NCBI GenBank assembly: GCA_965223255.1
Contig: CBDCWA010000002.1
Location: 682,001 to 746,000 of the forward strand
Reading direction: 5' to 3'
Length of the DNA: 64,000 nt
Source of the DNA: CBDCWA01 sp965223255
GTDB lineage: Bacteria > Pseudomonadota > Alphaproteobacteria > Rhizobiales > Hyphomicrobiaceae
The notes below the pieces were generated by a model, which saw only the letters and a program-made list of their open reading frames with translations, was not told the origin of the DNA and did not search any database. Numbering within the stretch: the stretch's first letter is position 1; each line of letters opens with the position of its first letter. Below are positions 28,124 to 36,341 of the stretch, piece by piece. Both the position numbers and the translations under genes were made by a program.

Positions 28124-28138
28124 CTTGAATAATTCAAG
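28124..28138 (+). promoter_or_regulatory. Candidate ArsR operator
   Basis: CTTGAAT-A-ATTCAAG is a perfect 7-1-7 inverted repeat 21 bases before the arsR start. TTGAATTAATTAA follows at about 28143. An AT-rich dyad of this form close to the start is what ArsR/SmtB repressors bind, so autoregulation released by As(III) is likely. Confidence 0.6.
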
Positions 28139-28159
28139 AAGTTTTGAATTAATTAATAT

Positions 28160-28534
28160 ATGGAAGATCAAAACGCTATTCGTGCGCTGCAAGCCCTTGC
28201 GCATGTGCACCGCCTCGCCATTTTTCGCCTCCTCGTCCGCCGCGGTCCAAGTGGCCTGCCCGCCGGCGAGATTGCGCGCACGATTGGGATAAGCCCGACC
28301 GCGTCCTCGTTTCATTTCAAGGAGCTAGACCACGCAGGTCTCATTCATGCCAGTCGCGATGGTCGTTATGTTCGCTATGCGGTGCGCGTTGAGACGACGC
28401 GCGCGCTATTGGCATTTTTGACGGAGGATTGTTGTGAGGGCCGCCCGGAGTTATGCGGCCAAGACTTTTATGGTGCAACGGATGTGTGCCAAACGCCTGC
28501 GCGCACCGCGTCCAAGAAGTCCATGAAAATTTGA
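28160..28534 (+). CDS. arsR: ArsR-family arsenite-responsive repressor
   Basis: This 124-residue protein has a winged-helix domain with the ArsR pattern: ALAHVHRLAIFRLLVRRG, GEIARTIGISPTASSFHFKELDHAGLI and RDGRYVRYAV. It lacks the classical ELCVCDL thiol pair in helix 3. Instead the C-terminus has several Cys (EDCCEGRPELCGQ, then DVCQT), as in the ArsR types that bind As(III) outside the recognition helix. It is the first gene of arsR-arsC-aqpS and probably represses them through the dyad at 28124. Confidence 0.88.
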   Translation: MEDQNAIRALQALAHVHRLAIFRLLVRRGPSGLPAGEIARTIGISPTASSFHFKELDHAGLIHASRDGRYVRYAVRVETTRALLAFLTEDCCEGRPELCGQDFYGATDVCQTPARTASKKSMKI

Positions 28535-28706
28535 GCCATCCTGCAAACCCGCAGCCGCCGCTGCAGCCGCAATACGCGCCTTGAGTCTGGTCTTTGGGAG
28601 AGGAACGAGGTTTGCGGGTTAGGCAGTCGTTGCCGGTGTCGGACTTGGCAATTTGGTTCGGTAGGCTTGGTGTTTAGTAATTGAGTTGTTTGGGGAGTAG
28701 CTCATC

Positions 28707-29231
28707 ATGACCGACAAAATCTATAACGTGCTCTTTTTATGCACTCACAATTCGGCACGTTCGGTCATCGCAGAGTGCATTTTGAATAGTGTCGGCCGAG
28801 GCCGTTTCAATGCCTATAGCGCTGGTAGTATGCCACGCGGTGAAATCCACCCCTCTGCCATGGCCATGCTGAACAAACTGAATTACGACACGTCCCAACT
28901 GCGCTCCAAATCCTGGCACGAGTTTGCACAAGCCGGGGCACCAGAAATGGACTTCGTCTTCACTGTCTGTGACAGCGCGGTCAACGAAGTGTGCCCCGCC
29001 TGGCCCGGCCAGCCAATGTCAGCTAATTGGGCCATTCCCGATCCATCTGTCACCGTAGGTCGTGAAGCCGAACGCCACTACGCGTTTGCCGAAACACACA
29101 GAATGATGCACCAACGCATTTCGATCTTCACCAGTCTACCACTTGCGTCACTGGACAAGTTGACCTTGCAAAAGCGCCTTGACGATATCGGTCAGACTTC
29201 AACGCAACCAACGCAGCAAAAGGCGGGTTGA
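28707..29231 (+). CDS. arsC: Arsenate reductase, low-molecular-weight phosphatase fold
   Basis: The protein is 174 residues and has GGGGAG before the ATG. The P-loop CX5R is present at the N-terminus (LFLCTHNSARSVIAE), and the FVFTVCDSAVNEVCPAWPG region carries further Cys that could take part in the thiol relay. NWAIPDPS replaces the general-acid DPY loop of phosphatases. It reduces arsenate to arsenite. It is followed without a gap by the aquaglyceroporin, the known pairing in Sinorhizobium-type ars operons. A 172-base spacer lies between arsR and arsC. Confidence 0.88.
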   Translation: MTDKIYNVLFLCTHNSARSVIAECILNSVGRGRFNAYSAGSMPRGEIHPSAMAMLNKLNYDTSQLRSKSWHEFAQAGAPEMDFVFTVCDSAVNEVCPAWPGQPMSANWAIPDPSVTVGREAERHYAFAETHRMMHQRISIFTSLPLASLDKLTLQKRLDDIGQTSTQPTQQKAG

Positions 29232-29930
29232 ATGTCGACATCCTCTCCCTCGCAGCGACTTGGTGCTGAGTGCCTTGGTACCGCATTCTTGCTGGCGACG
29301 GTCGTCGGCTCCGGAATAATGGCGGAACGCCTCGCAGGCGGTAACAGTGCCATTGCCTTGCTTGGCAATACTATTCCAACGGGCGCGATATTGTTCGTGT
29401 TGATCACCATGCTGGGTCCGATTTCGGGTGCTCACTTTAATCCTGCGGTGACCTTAGCGTTTTGGCTGCGTGGCGACATCACGACCAGGGAAAGCGTGAG
29501 CTATGTGACGCTGCAGATCATCGGCAGCATAGCAGGCGTACTCGCAGCGCATGTGATGTTTGAGATTGATGTATTTCAGACGTCCGAGAAGGTTAGGACT
29601 GGGCCGGCGCAATGGTTTGCCGAGGCTGTTGCAACTTTTGGCTTGGTCGCCACCATTATGCTTACGTTACGTGCCAGTGCGGCTAGTGTACCAGCCGCCG
29701 TCGGTCTCTACATTACCGCCGCCTATTGGTTTACCGCATCAACGTCGTTTGCAAATCCCGCTGTGACCATCGCCCGCGCCTTAACCGACACTTTCTCCGG
29801 GATCCGCCCGGTCGACGTGCCCGCATTCGTCGCTGCGCAATGCATTGGCGCCATAGTCGCATTGGCAATATGTCGATGGTTGCTGGCCGCAGCAAGCTCG
29901 CCGGTTGAGGACCCAGCCGCAGCCGAATAG
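29232..29930 (+). CDS. aqpS: Aquaglyceroporin AqpS-like, arsenite channel
   Basis: This 232-residue MIP-family channel has six membrane helices and two NPA boxes (HFNPAVTLAFWLRG and FANPAVTIARALTD). Its ATG directly follows the arsC stop codon. In alphaproteobacteria such a channel in an ars operon lets arsenite made by ArsC leave down its gradient, in place of an ArsB or Acr3 pump; none of those is present here. The channel residue choices were not compared in detail. Confidence 0.87.
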   Translation: MSTSSPSQRLGAECLGTAFLLATVVGSGIMAERLAGGNSAIALLGNTIPTGAILFVLITMLGPISGAHFNPAVTLAFWLRGDITTRESVSYVTLQIIGSIAGVLAAHVMFEIDVFQTSEKVRTGPAQWFAEAVATFGLVATIMLTLRASAASVPAAVGLYITAAYWFTASTSFANPAVTIARALTDTFSGIRPVDVPAFVAAQCIGAIVALAICRWLLAAASSPVEDPAAAE

Positions 29931-29989
29931 CATGTGCCGGCTGTATAGCATCCAATTGGCGGCGCTGCTGGGCGGTCGCTCGCAGCCCG

Positions 29990-30856
29990 CTAGTCTGTTT
30001 TGGCAGTACGCGTCACCCAACCTTGTCGCTTTTGCGAAACGACGGTGCTTGGCCCGCGCAGCGCTGGTTGCTGCGTTGCATTCGGAGCAGTCGGCTTCAC
30101 GGCCACCGCCTTCGTCTGAGATGGCTGCACCCGGGTGTCACTTGTTAGCCCGGTGAAGGGCTTTCCTTGCAGCCGCATGACCAACGCCAGGTTCTTTTCG
30201 ATTTTTACCGGTCGGCTTGGCTCTGCTGCTGCGCGTCGCAAAATGAACTCAGCTTCGGCAGCACGGCCGCTTGCCGCGTGCGCCATCGCCAGGTTGTTCA
30301 ACACCGAGGGTTGTTGCGGCGATAGGGTCAGCGCCTTGTTATAATGGCTAATCGCAACTTTATATTTGCCTTGTTTGGCGGCTGCGGTACCCAATGCTGA
30401 TAAGATGCGCCAGTCCGGTTTGGCCGGATCGTTGGCTGCCTTCAGAAGTTTTTCTGCCAGGCTTGCGTGACCGAAAGACAGAATGAGGCGTCCATATTCA
30501 CCTGCGAATTCTCTATTGGTGCCGTGAAAGAAGGAGGCCTGTTGCAGGACGCGCAGCGCCTGGCGCTTGCGTCCGGCGGCTTTGAGATTACGCACAAAGT
30601 TGAGTGCGGGCTGCAGCTTCTTCGGGTTTTCTGCGTGCTTCTTGCCCCAATAGGCGATAGCTTTCTGCAGTTCCGACTGACCGGCTGGGACTGATGCGGT
30701 TGTGACCGGCCGCGGTTTTCCTAACGTCGGTTTGAGGCTGCTTGTTCCGAGGTCTCCGAGGCCCGAACAGCCACCGCTCAAGGCCGCCGCCACCAAAACA
30801 ACCGTCATGGTGCAGCCCTTAACCGACCCTGACTCTCCCTTGCCTATTCTTGGCAT
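29990..30856 (-). CDS. tadD: TadD-like TPR lipoprotein (Flp pilus)
   Basis: The protein is 288 residues from the ATG at 30856, chosen for GGGAG just upstream; the frame opens at 30910. The signal peptide ends in the lipobox LSGGC. Four or more TPR-like helix pairs follow, for example ALNFVRNLKAAGRKRQALRV, LSALGTAAAKQGKYKVAISHYNKALTLSP and VLNNLAMAHAASGRAAEAEF. A low-complexity tail comes last. TadD is the pilotin-like TPR lipoprotein of Tad systems. It faces aqpS, so the arsenic operon lies between it and tadC. Confidence 0.82.
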   Translation of the reverse strand: MPRIGKGESGSVKGCTMTVVLVAAALSGGCSGLGDLGTSSLKPTLGKPRPVTTASVPAGQSELQKAIAYWGKKHAENPKKLQPALNFVRNLKAAGRKRQALRVLQQASFFHGTNREFAGEYGRLILSFGHASLAEKLLKAANDPAKPDWRILSALGTAAAKQGKYKVAISHYNKALTLSPQQPSVLNNLAMAHAASGRAAEAEFILRRAAAEPSRPVKIEKNLALVMRLQGKPFTGLTSDTRVQPSQTKAVAVKPTAPNATQQPALRGPSTVVSQKRQGWVTRTAKTD

Positions 30857-30970
30857 AATAGTCTCCCACAGCGCTGGGTGATTCGCTCTTACATCCAGCT
30901 TGTGGGACACCGGTCAACAAACTATTAACTTCTCGAAAAGGATATCCAACTTTAGCAATTTTGCCGGTGA

Positions 30971-32380
30971 TTACCGCCATAATGCGCTAAATGCATCGAC
31001 AACGGGTGCAATCGTGGCCGGCCAAAAGACCGCCAGCGCGCCACAAATAGCTGCAATTGTAATGGCGCCAAGCGCGCCAATGGCCCACCCCAGCCTATTC
31101 GTGTCAGGCGATGCCGCTAGTGCGCTGTCACCGTACCTCGGTGCCGGGGCATCCAGATGACGCTCAACAACGTCCCAAACGTCCTGATCCGCCGCAGTGT
31201 CCGTCTCGGATTGAAATGACGCGCGTAGTGCGGCAAGGTGTGCAATCGGCGACCTGGCATTCATCGGATCTTCCAATTGTCCGATAAGTGTTGTGATCAA
31301 TCCGGCTCGACCGTGGGGCACCAGTTTTTCCTGGGCAAGACGCTGGCGCACAGCCTCTTGCACGATCGTGTTCACACATAATATCGCCGCGTCGCTATCA
31401 TCTGACCCGACACCAATTAGCTCATATTGCACCAGCAATTCTATAGCGCGCGCCAACGGGTCGGGCGCTGGCGCGTTTCCTCCGTTGCCTTCACCCGCCG
31501 CGCTCCTGAACCAGTCAGCTTGAATGTCATTGGCACGCATGAATGCCAAGTTTTGTAGCAGCGCAAAGCCGTCACCAGGCTGCGCCCGCAAATGCTGCAA
31601 CAAAAGCGCGGTCGTCGCCGAAGCTGCGCTGGTATTGCCGGCAGATTGTTGATGCTCATGCGCAGCCTGCACAATCACTTGATAATCCGACAAGGTGATC
31701 CCGGTCTGGCGGGCGTATGCCCCGGCTTGACGCAAAGCCAGCGGCAGATAACCCAACTGCAAAGCCAGCGCATGCGCCGCATCAATCTCTGCTTCGCCGC
31801 TAATCGTCATGAGCAGCTGGGCGGCATCATCGCTGCCCAACACATCGACCTTGCACGTCTCGACCGCATCTGGCCAAAAAACGTGGTTCGATGTCATAAG
31901 GCAATGGGCATACCCGCCGGGCAGGAACGCCGCTAGCGCATCGATGTCGGCCACGTCATCAAAGACGACCAGCCAGGGCTTGTTATCGTAGGGGCGCGCC
32001 ATGTGAGTGAGCGCACGTTGGGCGCAATCGCGCAGACTGCCGCGCCGCCCGACGGTGGCACCGCTTGCCGCGGCTGAAGCAACCAATTGTGCTGGAAGGG
32101 TTGCGATGTCGCCGGCGTCGACCCATGCGACTTGCCCATATCTTTCGAAGAGTCGTCGGACGTATTCCGCAACAATTGCCGACTTTCCAATACCATGCAT
32201 CGCCCTGAGGCTTGCAGGAACCATGGCCACAGCACGGCGATCCGGCCCCCATAAGCTCTGATGAATCTTTTGCAGGTGTTGGGTGCGATTGACGAATGGT
32301 GTTGCCAATAGCGCCATGATGTGCGCTGGCAGGCGTGCCGGTGCGCCGATATCCGGTGCTTCACTCATTGCCACCGCCAT
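30971..32380 (-). CDS. STAND/NB-ARC-like NTPase with C-terminal membrane helix
   Basis: This 469-residue protein has an NB-ARC type ATPase core: Walker A MHGIGKSAIVAEYVRR (Lys66), Walker B WLVVFDDV (Asp141/142), the sensor-like HCLMTSN and the GxP helix LGYLPLALRQAGAYA (about 209-223). A helical region follows (230-400) without recognisable TPR or WD repeats. A single hydrophobic helix lies near residues 428-455 close to the C-terminus. STAND NTPases are signal-driven switches in antiviral and regulatory systems. The membrane helix suggests an output at the inner membrane. The start may be four codons later. It is divergent from a SLATT-like gene. Confidence 0.75.
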   Translation of the reverse strand: MAVAMSEAPDIGAPARLPAHIMALLATPFVNRTQHLQKIHQSLWGPDRRAVAMVPASLRAMHGIGKSAIVAEYVRRLFERYGQVAWVDAGDIATLPAQLVASAAASGATVGRRGSLRDCAQRALTHMARPYDNKPWLVVFDDVADIDALAAFLPGGYAHCLMTSNHVFWPDAVETCKVDVLGSDDAAQLLMTISGEAEIDAAHALALQLGYLPLALRQAGAYARQTGITLSDYQVIVQAAHEHQQSAGNTSAASATTALLLQHLRAQPGDGFALLQNLAFMRANDIQADWFRSAAGEGNGGNAPAPDPLARAIELLVQYELIGVGSDDSDAAILCVNTIVQEAVRQRLAQEKLVPHGRAGLITTLIGQLEDPMNARSPIAHLAALRASFQSETDTAADQDVWDVVERHLDAPAPRYGDSALAASPDTNRLGWAIGALGAITIAAICGALAVFWPATIAPVVDAFSALWR

Positions 32381-32495
32381 CCATGAGCCCCAGTGCCCAT
32401 CCTAGATCATCGTGTATCAAGTTCGAACCGCATCTAAACTTCCATCTTAACGTACAAAAATGAGCGCCCAATAAGAATCGAGCAGCGTATCCGAA

Positions 32496-32526
32496 TTTGA
32501 TTGGCATGGTACCGTTGCCAATCAAA
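32496..32526. promoter_or_regulatory. Long hyphenated palindrome
   Basis: TTTGATTGGCA (32496-32506) and TGCCAATCAAA (32516-32526) are perfect 11-base arms around a nine-base centre that itself contains GGTACC. No T-run follows in either direction, so an operator is more likely than a terminator. It lies 116 bases upstream of the NTPase start. Confidence 0.65.
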
Positions 32527-32842
32527 ATAGGTAGCACGAGGGCTCTGTACGCCTACGCGTCCCAAGGTCCACATATCGTACGCTTTTGTTATCAAGGCAA
32601 CGTGATCTCTCGGGGCCTAGCCAGGCACGATCGAACCTCAAACATCCCAGTCTTCTGGCCTTTGCGAACGCCCGGATATAGCCACCTTGGAGCGCCGCTT
32701 GTCGGCACGTTAGACGTCCGCTCGCATCGGGAGAACGCGGTGTTTCTCTCGGAACAGCGCCGGGGCCTGGCCCGTGTCATTGTTAAATCGTCACCTGCAT
32801 CCGGCCACTCCTCCTCCCGATCCCACCATGGCCGGATCAACT

Positions 32843-32874
32843 GCCCCCCGAGACCCGCCTCGGGGGGCTTTTTT
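32843..32874 (+). terminator. Strong intrinsic terminator upstream of the SLATT-like gene
   Basis: GCCCCCCGA (32843-32851) pairs with TCGGGGGGC (32860-32868), followed by six T. A further CCCACC/GGTGGG pair flanks it. Its upstream transcript has no recognisable gene. Confidence 0.88.
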
Positions 32875-32965
32875 GGTGGGAAGTGGATAGGAAGTCCCAG
32901 CTCAAAGCGCCGAATCATACTATCCCCGGTCTGATGCGTAACCTCACGGCCAACTGCCAATTGCC

Positions 32966-33694
32966 ATGACCAGCCCCGAGCGGCTTGAACGATTTTTCGC
33001 CAGACAACGGACGCCCGTGGTGAGCCACCGCAGGTTGCCCGCCAATTTTGACACAAGTGAAGTAGGGCCGAGGTCATCTGCAACAGTCAGCAAGGACCAG
33101 CTGCTGCGAAAGATGCAGATTGTGAAGCGCGCCCGATTTCATGCTGCAGAAAGACTGGAGAGCAAACACAACGCAGGCCAGCTGGCATTCGCAATTGCCG
33201 GTATCTACGGTTTTCTCATTCCAATCTTTATTTTGCAGTTCAAAGCCAATCTCACACCGTTTACAGCCAGCATTATTGATTTCGTCGCCGTTGTGTCCGG
33301 CGCGCTATCCTTCACGATCGCCATGCTCTACCAGGAGCGTGACTATAAGGGGCGTGCAAGGCGCCTGCATGCCTGCGCACTTGAGATCAACCAATTGCTG
33401 CAACAGCTGTCAGTGAGCAGGATCAATCGCGAAACGGATCTGCAGGGATTTGTGCAACACTATGGCGCGATCCTTTCCCGGTATGAAAATCACGAGCATA
33501 TCGATTACCAAATTGCGATCGCCCGGGACTCCAGGGCCGCCGCGGCATCAAGTGACGAAGACGACCGCGGAGAGACTATGCGTTGGCTATTGGTGCGCCG
33601 CTTCTTGATCACCCATGGCTTAACCGTTGCTGTATGGCTGGTGCCGCCGGCGATTGGTCTTGTCGCTTGGTTGGCACTCGCTGGCGCGCAATAA
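32966..33694 (+). CDS. SLATT-like membrane protein
   Basis: This 242-residue protein resembles the SLATT domain, a predicted two-helix membrane effector found with nucleotide-signal and STAND conflict systems. Visible are the pre-membrane helix KRARFHAAERLESKHNAG (about 54-71), two adjacent membrane helices (71-91 and 100-121), and the following LYQERDYKGRARRLHACALEINQLLQQL segment that is typical of the fold. Unusually, a third hydrophobic helix (213-238) closes the protein. It is divergent from the NTPase gene. The pairing suggests sensor and membrane effector, but this is inference. Confidence 0.7.
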   Translation: MTSPERLERFFARQRTPVVSHRRLPANFDTSEVGPRSSATVSKDQLLRKMQIVKRARFHAAERLESKHNAGQLAFAIAGIYGFLIPIFILQFKANLTPFTASIIDFVAVVSGALSFTIAMLYQERDYKGRARRLHACALEINQLLQQLSVSRINRETDLQGFVQHYGAILSRYENHEHIDYQIAIARDSRAAAASSDEDDRGETMRWLLVRRFLITHGLTVAVWLVPPAIGLVAWLALAGAQ

Positions 33695-33733
33695 AAAAGC
33701 AAGGGGAGCGCAACGCGCAGCCCTTGCTTTTTG
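33694..33733. terminator. Bidirectional terminator between SLATT-like and HU genes
   Basis: AAAAAGCAAGGG and CCCTTGCTTTTT form a 12-bp stem with A-run and T-run at its ends. It can stop the SLATT-like transcript rightward and the HU transcript leftward. Confidence 0.9.
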
Positions 33734-33773
33734 CATCTATGACCGTTCAGCGCCGACGCACCGGTCGGATCGA

Positions 33774-34115
33774 TTAGATTGAGTCCTTTAGATCCTTAGC
33801 GGCACGGAATGCAATCTTCTTGCTGGCCTTGATCTTGATTGCTTCGCCCGTAGCAGGATTGCGGCCCATACGCGCCGGGCGCTTGCGGACTTGCAAAACA
33901 CCGATTGAATTGACGCGGACACGGGCGCCCTTCTTCAGGTGCTTGGTGATCATGTCTGTTAGATCGCCAAGAACGGCCGACATCTGCTTGCGCGGCATTT
34001 CATGCGCTTCCGCGAGATCCTTTGCCAATTGGGTGAGTGTTACAACTGGTGCCGGGGCTGGTTTTGCCGCGGCTGTCTTCTTTGCCCTTGCAGGGGCTGC
34101 TTTCTTTGCTGCCAT
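33774..34115 (-). CDS. HU-family DNA-binding protein with Ala/Lys-rich N-terminus
   Basis: This 113-residue protein has the HU/IHF fold from about residue 25: TLTQLAKDLAEAHEMPRKQMSAVL, ITKHLKKGARVRVNSIGVLQVRKRPARMGRNPATGE and KKIAFRAAKDLKDSI. The GRNPATGE turn carries the Pro that intercalates into DNA. The first 25 residues are Ala/Lys/Pro-rich, like the basic tails of some larger HU proteins. TAGGAG lies just before the ATG. It is a nucleoid protein; no partner is in the operon. Confidence 0.93.
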   Translation of the reverse strand: MAAKKAAPARAKKTAAAKPAPAPVVTLTQLAKDLAEAHEMPRKQMSAVLGDLTDMITKHLKKGARVRVNSIGVLQVRKRPARMGRNPATGEAIKIKASKKIAFRAAKDLKDSI

Positions 34116-34152
34116 CGAGTTCTCCTAGGGGTTAGCTGGTTTGGTACTGACA

Positions 34153-34179
34153 CTCGCATTGCGAGCACAAATTGCGCTC
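34153..34179. promoter_or_regulatory. Overlapping dyads in the HU gene leader
   Basis: CTCGCA-T-TGCGAG (34153-34165) overlaps a near-palindrome GAGCACAA-A-TTGCGCTC (34163-34179). Both lie 40-65 bases upstream of the HU start, within the 489 bases that separate it from the first TadG-like gene. They may be an operator. Confidence 0.4.
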
Positions 34180-34528
34180 AATAAAGCTTTTTTATCTAAG
34201 ATGCTACCGCAACTTTACAGCGCGGCCCATCCTCATGGTCGCACGTGCTCACTCGGGATCCTGCTGACGCTTAGAAGGAACACTGCCCCGCACCCCCTAA
34301 CAGCATTGTTTAGGCTCCGAGCCACCGCGCGCGGCCGACTGTATTTCTTACAGACAGAATACTGCCAAATCGCGTCATACTGGAAGATGTCGCTAGAATA
34401 ATGGACGCGAAATCAATAGCTAATTCAATTCGCATCACACAAAAACACAAAATCCATACATCCGATGCCGGAAGACATAAAAAGTGATGGAATAGCAACA
34501 CCTTAGTATGAGGTGCTCCATGAACACG

Positions 34529-34574
34529 GAAGCCCGCTGGTCCCTGCGAAAGTGCAGGATCCGGCGGGCTTCGC
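34529..34574. terminator. Large hairpin downstream of the first TadG-like gene
   Basis: GAAGCCCGC and GCGGGCTTC form the outer stem, with an inner TCCCTGC/GTGCAGGA stem. It lies about 30-75 bases past the stop codon of the gene ending at 34605. There is no T-run. It is probably a 3' end structure. Confidence 0.5.
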
Positions 34575-34604
34575 TGCGCGTGATAGCGCCACAGTCACAG
34601 CAAA

Positions 34605-35993
34605 TCATTTAGAGATTCTTAATGTCGCGATCTTCAGCGCGATATCGCGGAACGCTTGGCGAAGCTCATCACCGGTCGTTGAATTGTAGAAATAACTGGG
34701 GTCGTTGGCGCAATTCCGCATGACATCATAGGCCCGTCCACTGGTGCCGATTTGAAAGCCAACAGTATAGACGGTGATACCGGCAGCCTTCATGTTGGTG
34801 CAGATTTGCACGGCATTGTCGGCGATTCGCTGGCGGTCCGAACTGTCGCTATAATAACTTCCGCGTTCGGTATTGTACTCCCCGTCCGTCATCAGAACGG
34901 CGATTTTGTTGAGCAGAGGTTTGCCGGTCGGCCCCAATTGGGTGAGCTCGCTATAGGGGCGTGCTTGGGCCCCGGCCGGCCAAATCGTATTCCATTGGGG
35001 CGACAGCATGTACCACGTGAACGCCGTTCCAAGCGCGCCAGCCGTTGTCCCGCTGGCACCAAAGCTATCGATCCGGGTTTTGAGGGCATTTTTATCGCTC
35101 GTCAGGGCCATCATGCTTTCAACGGGAGAATTACACGTGCCTGAAGATGAATAGTTCGAGGAACTGGTCCGGTTACCCCTATAGGCGTTCATCCAGGCGC
35201 CGGATCCCGGCGCGGCGTCAGTGAATGCTTCACTGCCACTTCTGTCGGTAACGCATGCAATCAGCGTATTGCCACCTGATGTTGCGGCAAGACCGGTCAT
35301 CGCTGGGGCAAGGCTGCCGACATTGACACGCCGGGAGAATGGCGCGATCGCAACACGTGAGGTGTAACTGCCCTGATCTTCCCATACAACAATGTCGATA
35401 AGATCCTTGGCTGCCAGTTTGAGATCGTCAATCTTGCTGCCACTCATCGACCCGGTGACATCCAGCATCAATGAGACTTCAACATGCGTTTGAGCATTGT
35501 TGCCAACTGAGAGTTTTGCCTCCGCCGCAATATTAATCGGCAGTTCTGAGATGCCGGCAATGCTCCAGAACGGTGTTGCAACGGCGGAGTCACTTGTCGC
35601 CCGTACGACACTACCGTTCTCGACGACTTCAAAATTGGTCGTTTCTCGAACCGTGATCAGCGATTTCATGCGATCGAAATGCTGCCTCGCAGAATCAATA
35701 GCAGCATCAACGTCACCTGTGACCTGCATTACGCGTCCAGCGGCAAGCACGGCTGCATCCATCGCTGCCTGTTGCTGCACTTTGGCCGAGCTAAGGCGTC
35801 CATAGTCGACGGCACCACCGGCAATCGTTACGACAAGAAACAATGACAGCGCGAAGATGATCGCTACCGCACCGGATCTATCCTCGTGAAACCGTTGACG
35901 GAGTGATTTTGACCTGCGCGTGCTACTGTGCGCTTTGCGGCTGCACGAGGTAAGATAATTAGTGAACGCCGAGCAATAACGAACTAGACCCAT
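34605..35993 (-). CDS. TadG-like VWA pilus protein, copy 1
   Basis: This 462-residue protein starts at ATG 35993 with AGAGG upstream. The N-terminus has the TadE/G signature DRSGAVAIIFALSLFLVV and a membrane helix at 42-62. A VWA domain follows with the MIDAS DVTGSMSG (178-185), LMTDGEYNT and a C-terminal SGRAYDVMRNCANDPSYFYNSTT. TadG-type proteins are anchored in the inner membrane and needed for Flp pilus function. It has its own leader and 3' hairpin, so it is probably transcribed alone. See copies 2 and 3. Confidence 0.88.
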   Translation of the reverse strand: MGLVRYCSAFTNYLTSCSRKAHSSTRRSKSLRQRFHEDRSGAVAIIFALSLFLVVTIAGGAVDYGRLSSAKVQQQAAMDAAVLAAGRVMQVTGDVDAAIDSARQHFDRMKSLITVRETTNFEVVENGSVVRATSDSAVATPFWSIAGISELPINIAAEAKLSVGNNAQTHVEVSLMLDVTGSMSGSKIDDLKLAAKDLIDIVVWEDQGSYTSRVAIAPFSRRVNVGSLAPAMTGLAATSGGNTLIACVTDRSGSEAFTDAAPGSGAWMNAYRGNRTSSSNYSSSGTCNSPVESMMALTSDKNALKTRIDSFGASGTTAGALGTAFTWYMLSPQWNTIWPAGAQARPYSELTQLGPTGKPLLNKIAVLMTDGEYNTERGSYYSDSSDRQRIADNAVQICTNMKAAGITVYTVGFQIGTSGRAYDVMRNCANDPSYFYNSTTGDELRQAFRDIALKIATLRISK

Positions 35994-36273
35994 CTGAACC
36001 TCTAAAAAATTGTGTGTCTGTGTCGTTGCGAAACAGACCTAAAATATTGCCACCTGCCAGGCTGGCTATCGCGGAATCTGCGCCAGTTAGAAATAAATTT
36101 CAGAGCAATCGACTAATTAACGGTCCGCACATCGTATTGGACTCTTAGAGGATATCTGCACCCATTAGGGCCTATAAATCAATTTTTAAGGAAAAAGAAA
36201 ATAAACGAATTCTAAATTTGCGTGCAGAAAATAGAAACTCAAATTAGTAAAGTGTTTTAAAGACGCACCTTAA

Positions 36274-36302
36274 AAAAAGGCGCCCGTTAGCGGCGCCTTT
36301 TT
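36274..36302 (-). terminator. Intrinsic terminator for TadG-like copy 2
   Basis: AAAAAGGCGCC and GGCGCCTTTTT pair around a seven-base loop 40 bases past the stop codon at 36342. Read leftward it ends in a T-run. It closely resembles the terminator of copy 3. Confidence 0.9.
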
Positions 36303-36341
36303 GTTTCGTTTTGGAACAGCGAGATCCAATTCGGTAATCGG

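Larger units (their letters stand above)
32381..32965. promoter_or_regulatory. Divergent intergenic region between the NTPase and SLATT-like genes
   Basis: This 585-base stretch shows no credible coding frame. It holds a long dyad at 32496-32526 and a strong plus-strand terminator at 32843-32874. The terminator implies a short plus-strand transcript that begins between 32381 and 32840. I looked for tRNA, tmRNA, RNase P and SRP signatures and saw none. Confidence 0.5.

Noticed and set aside
32600..32870. tRNA, tmRNA, RNase P or SRP RNA gene
   Set aside because: A GGTTCGATC-like string occurs on the minus strand but its flanks do not form a T-stem, and no other conserved element of these RNAs is seen.
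32497..32934. 145-residue plus-strand frame between the NTPase and SLATT-like genes
   Set aside because: It runs through a strong terminator hairpin and the text is low-complexity Ser/Arg/Pro.
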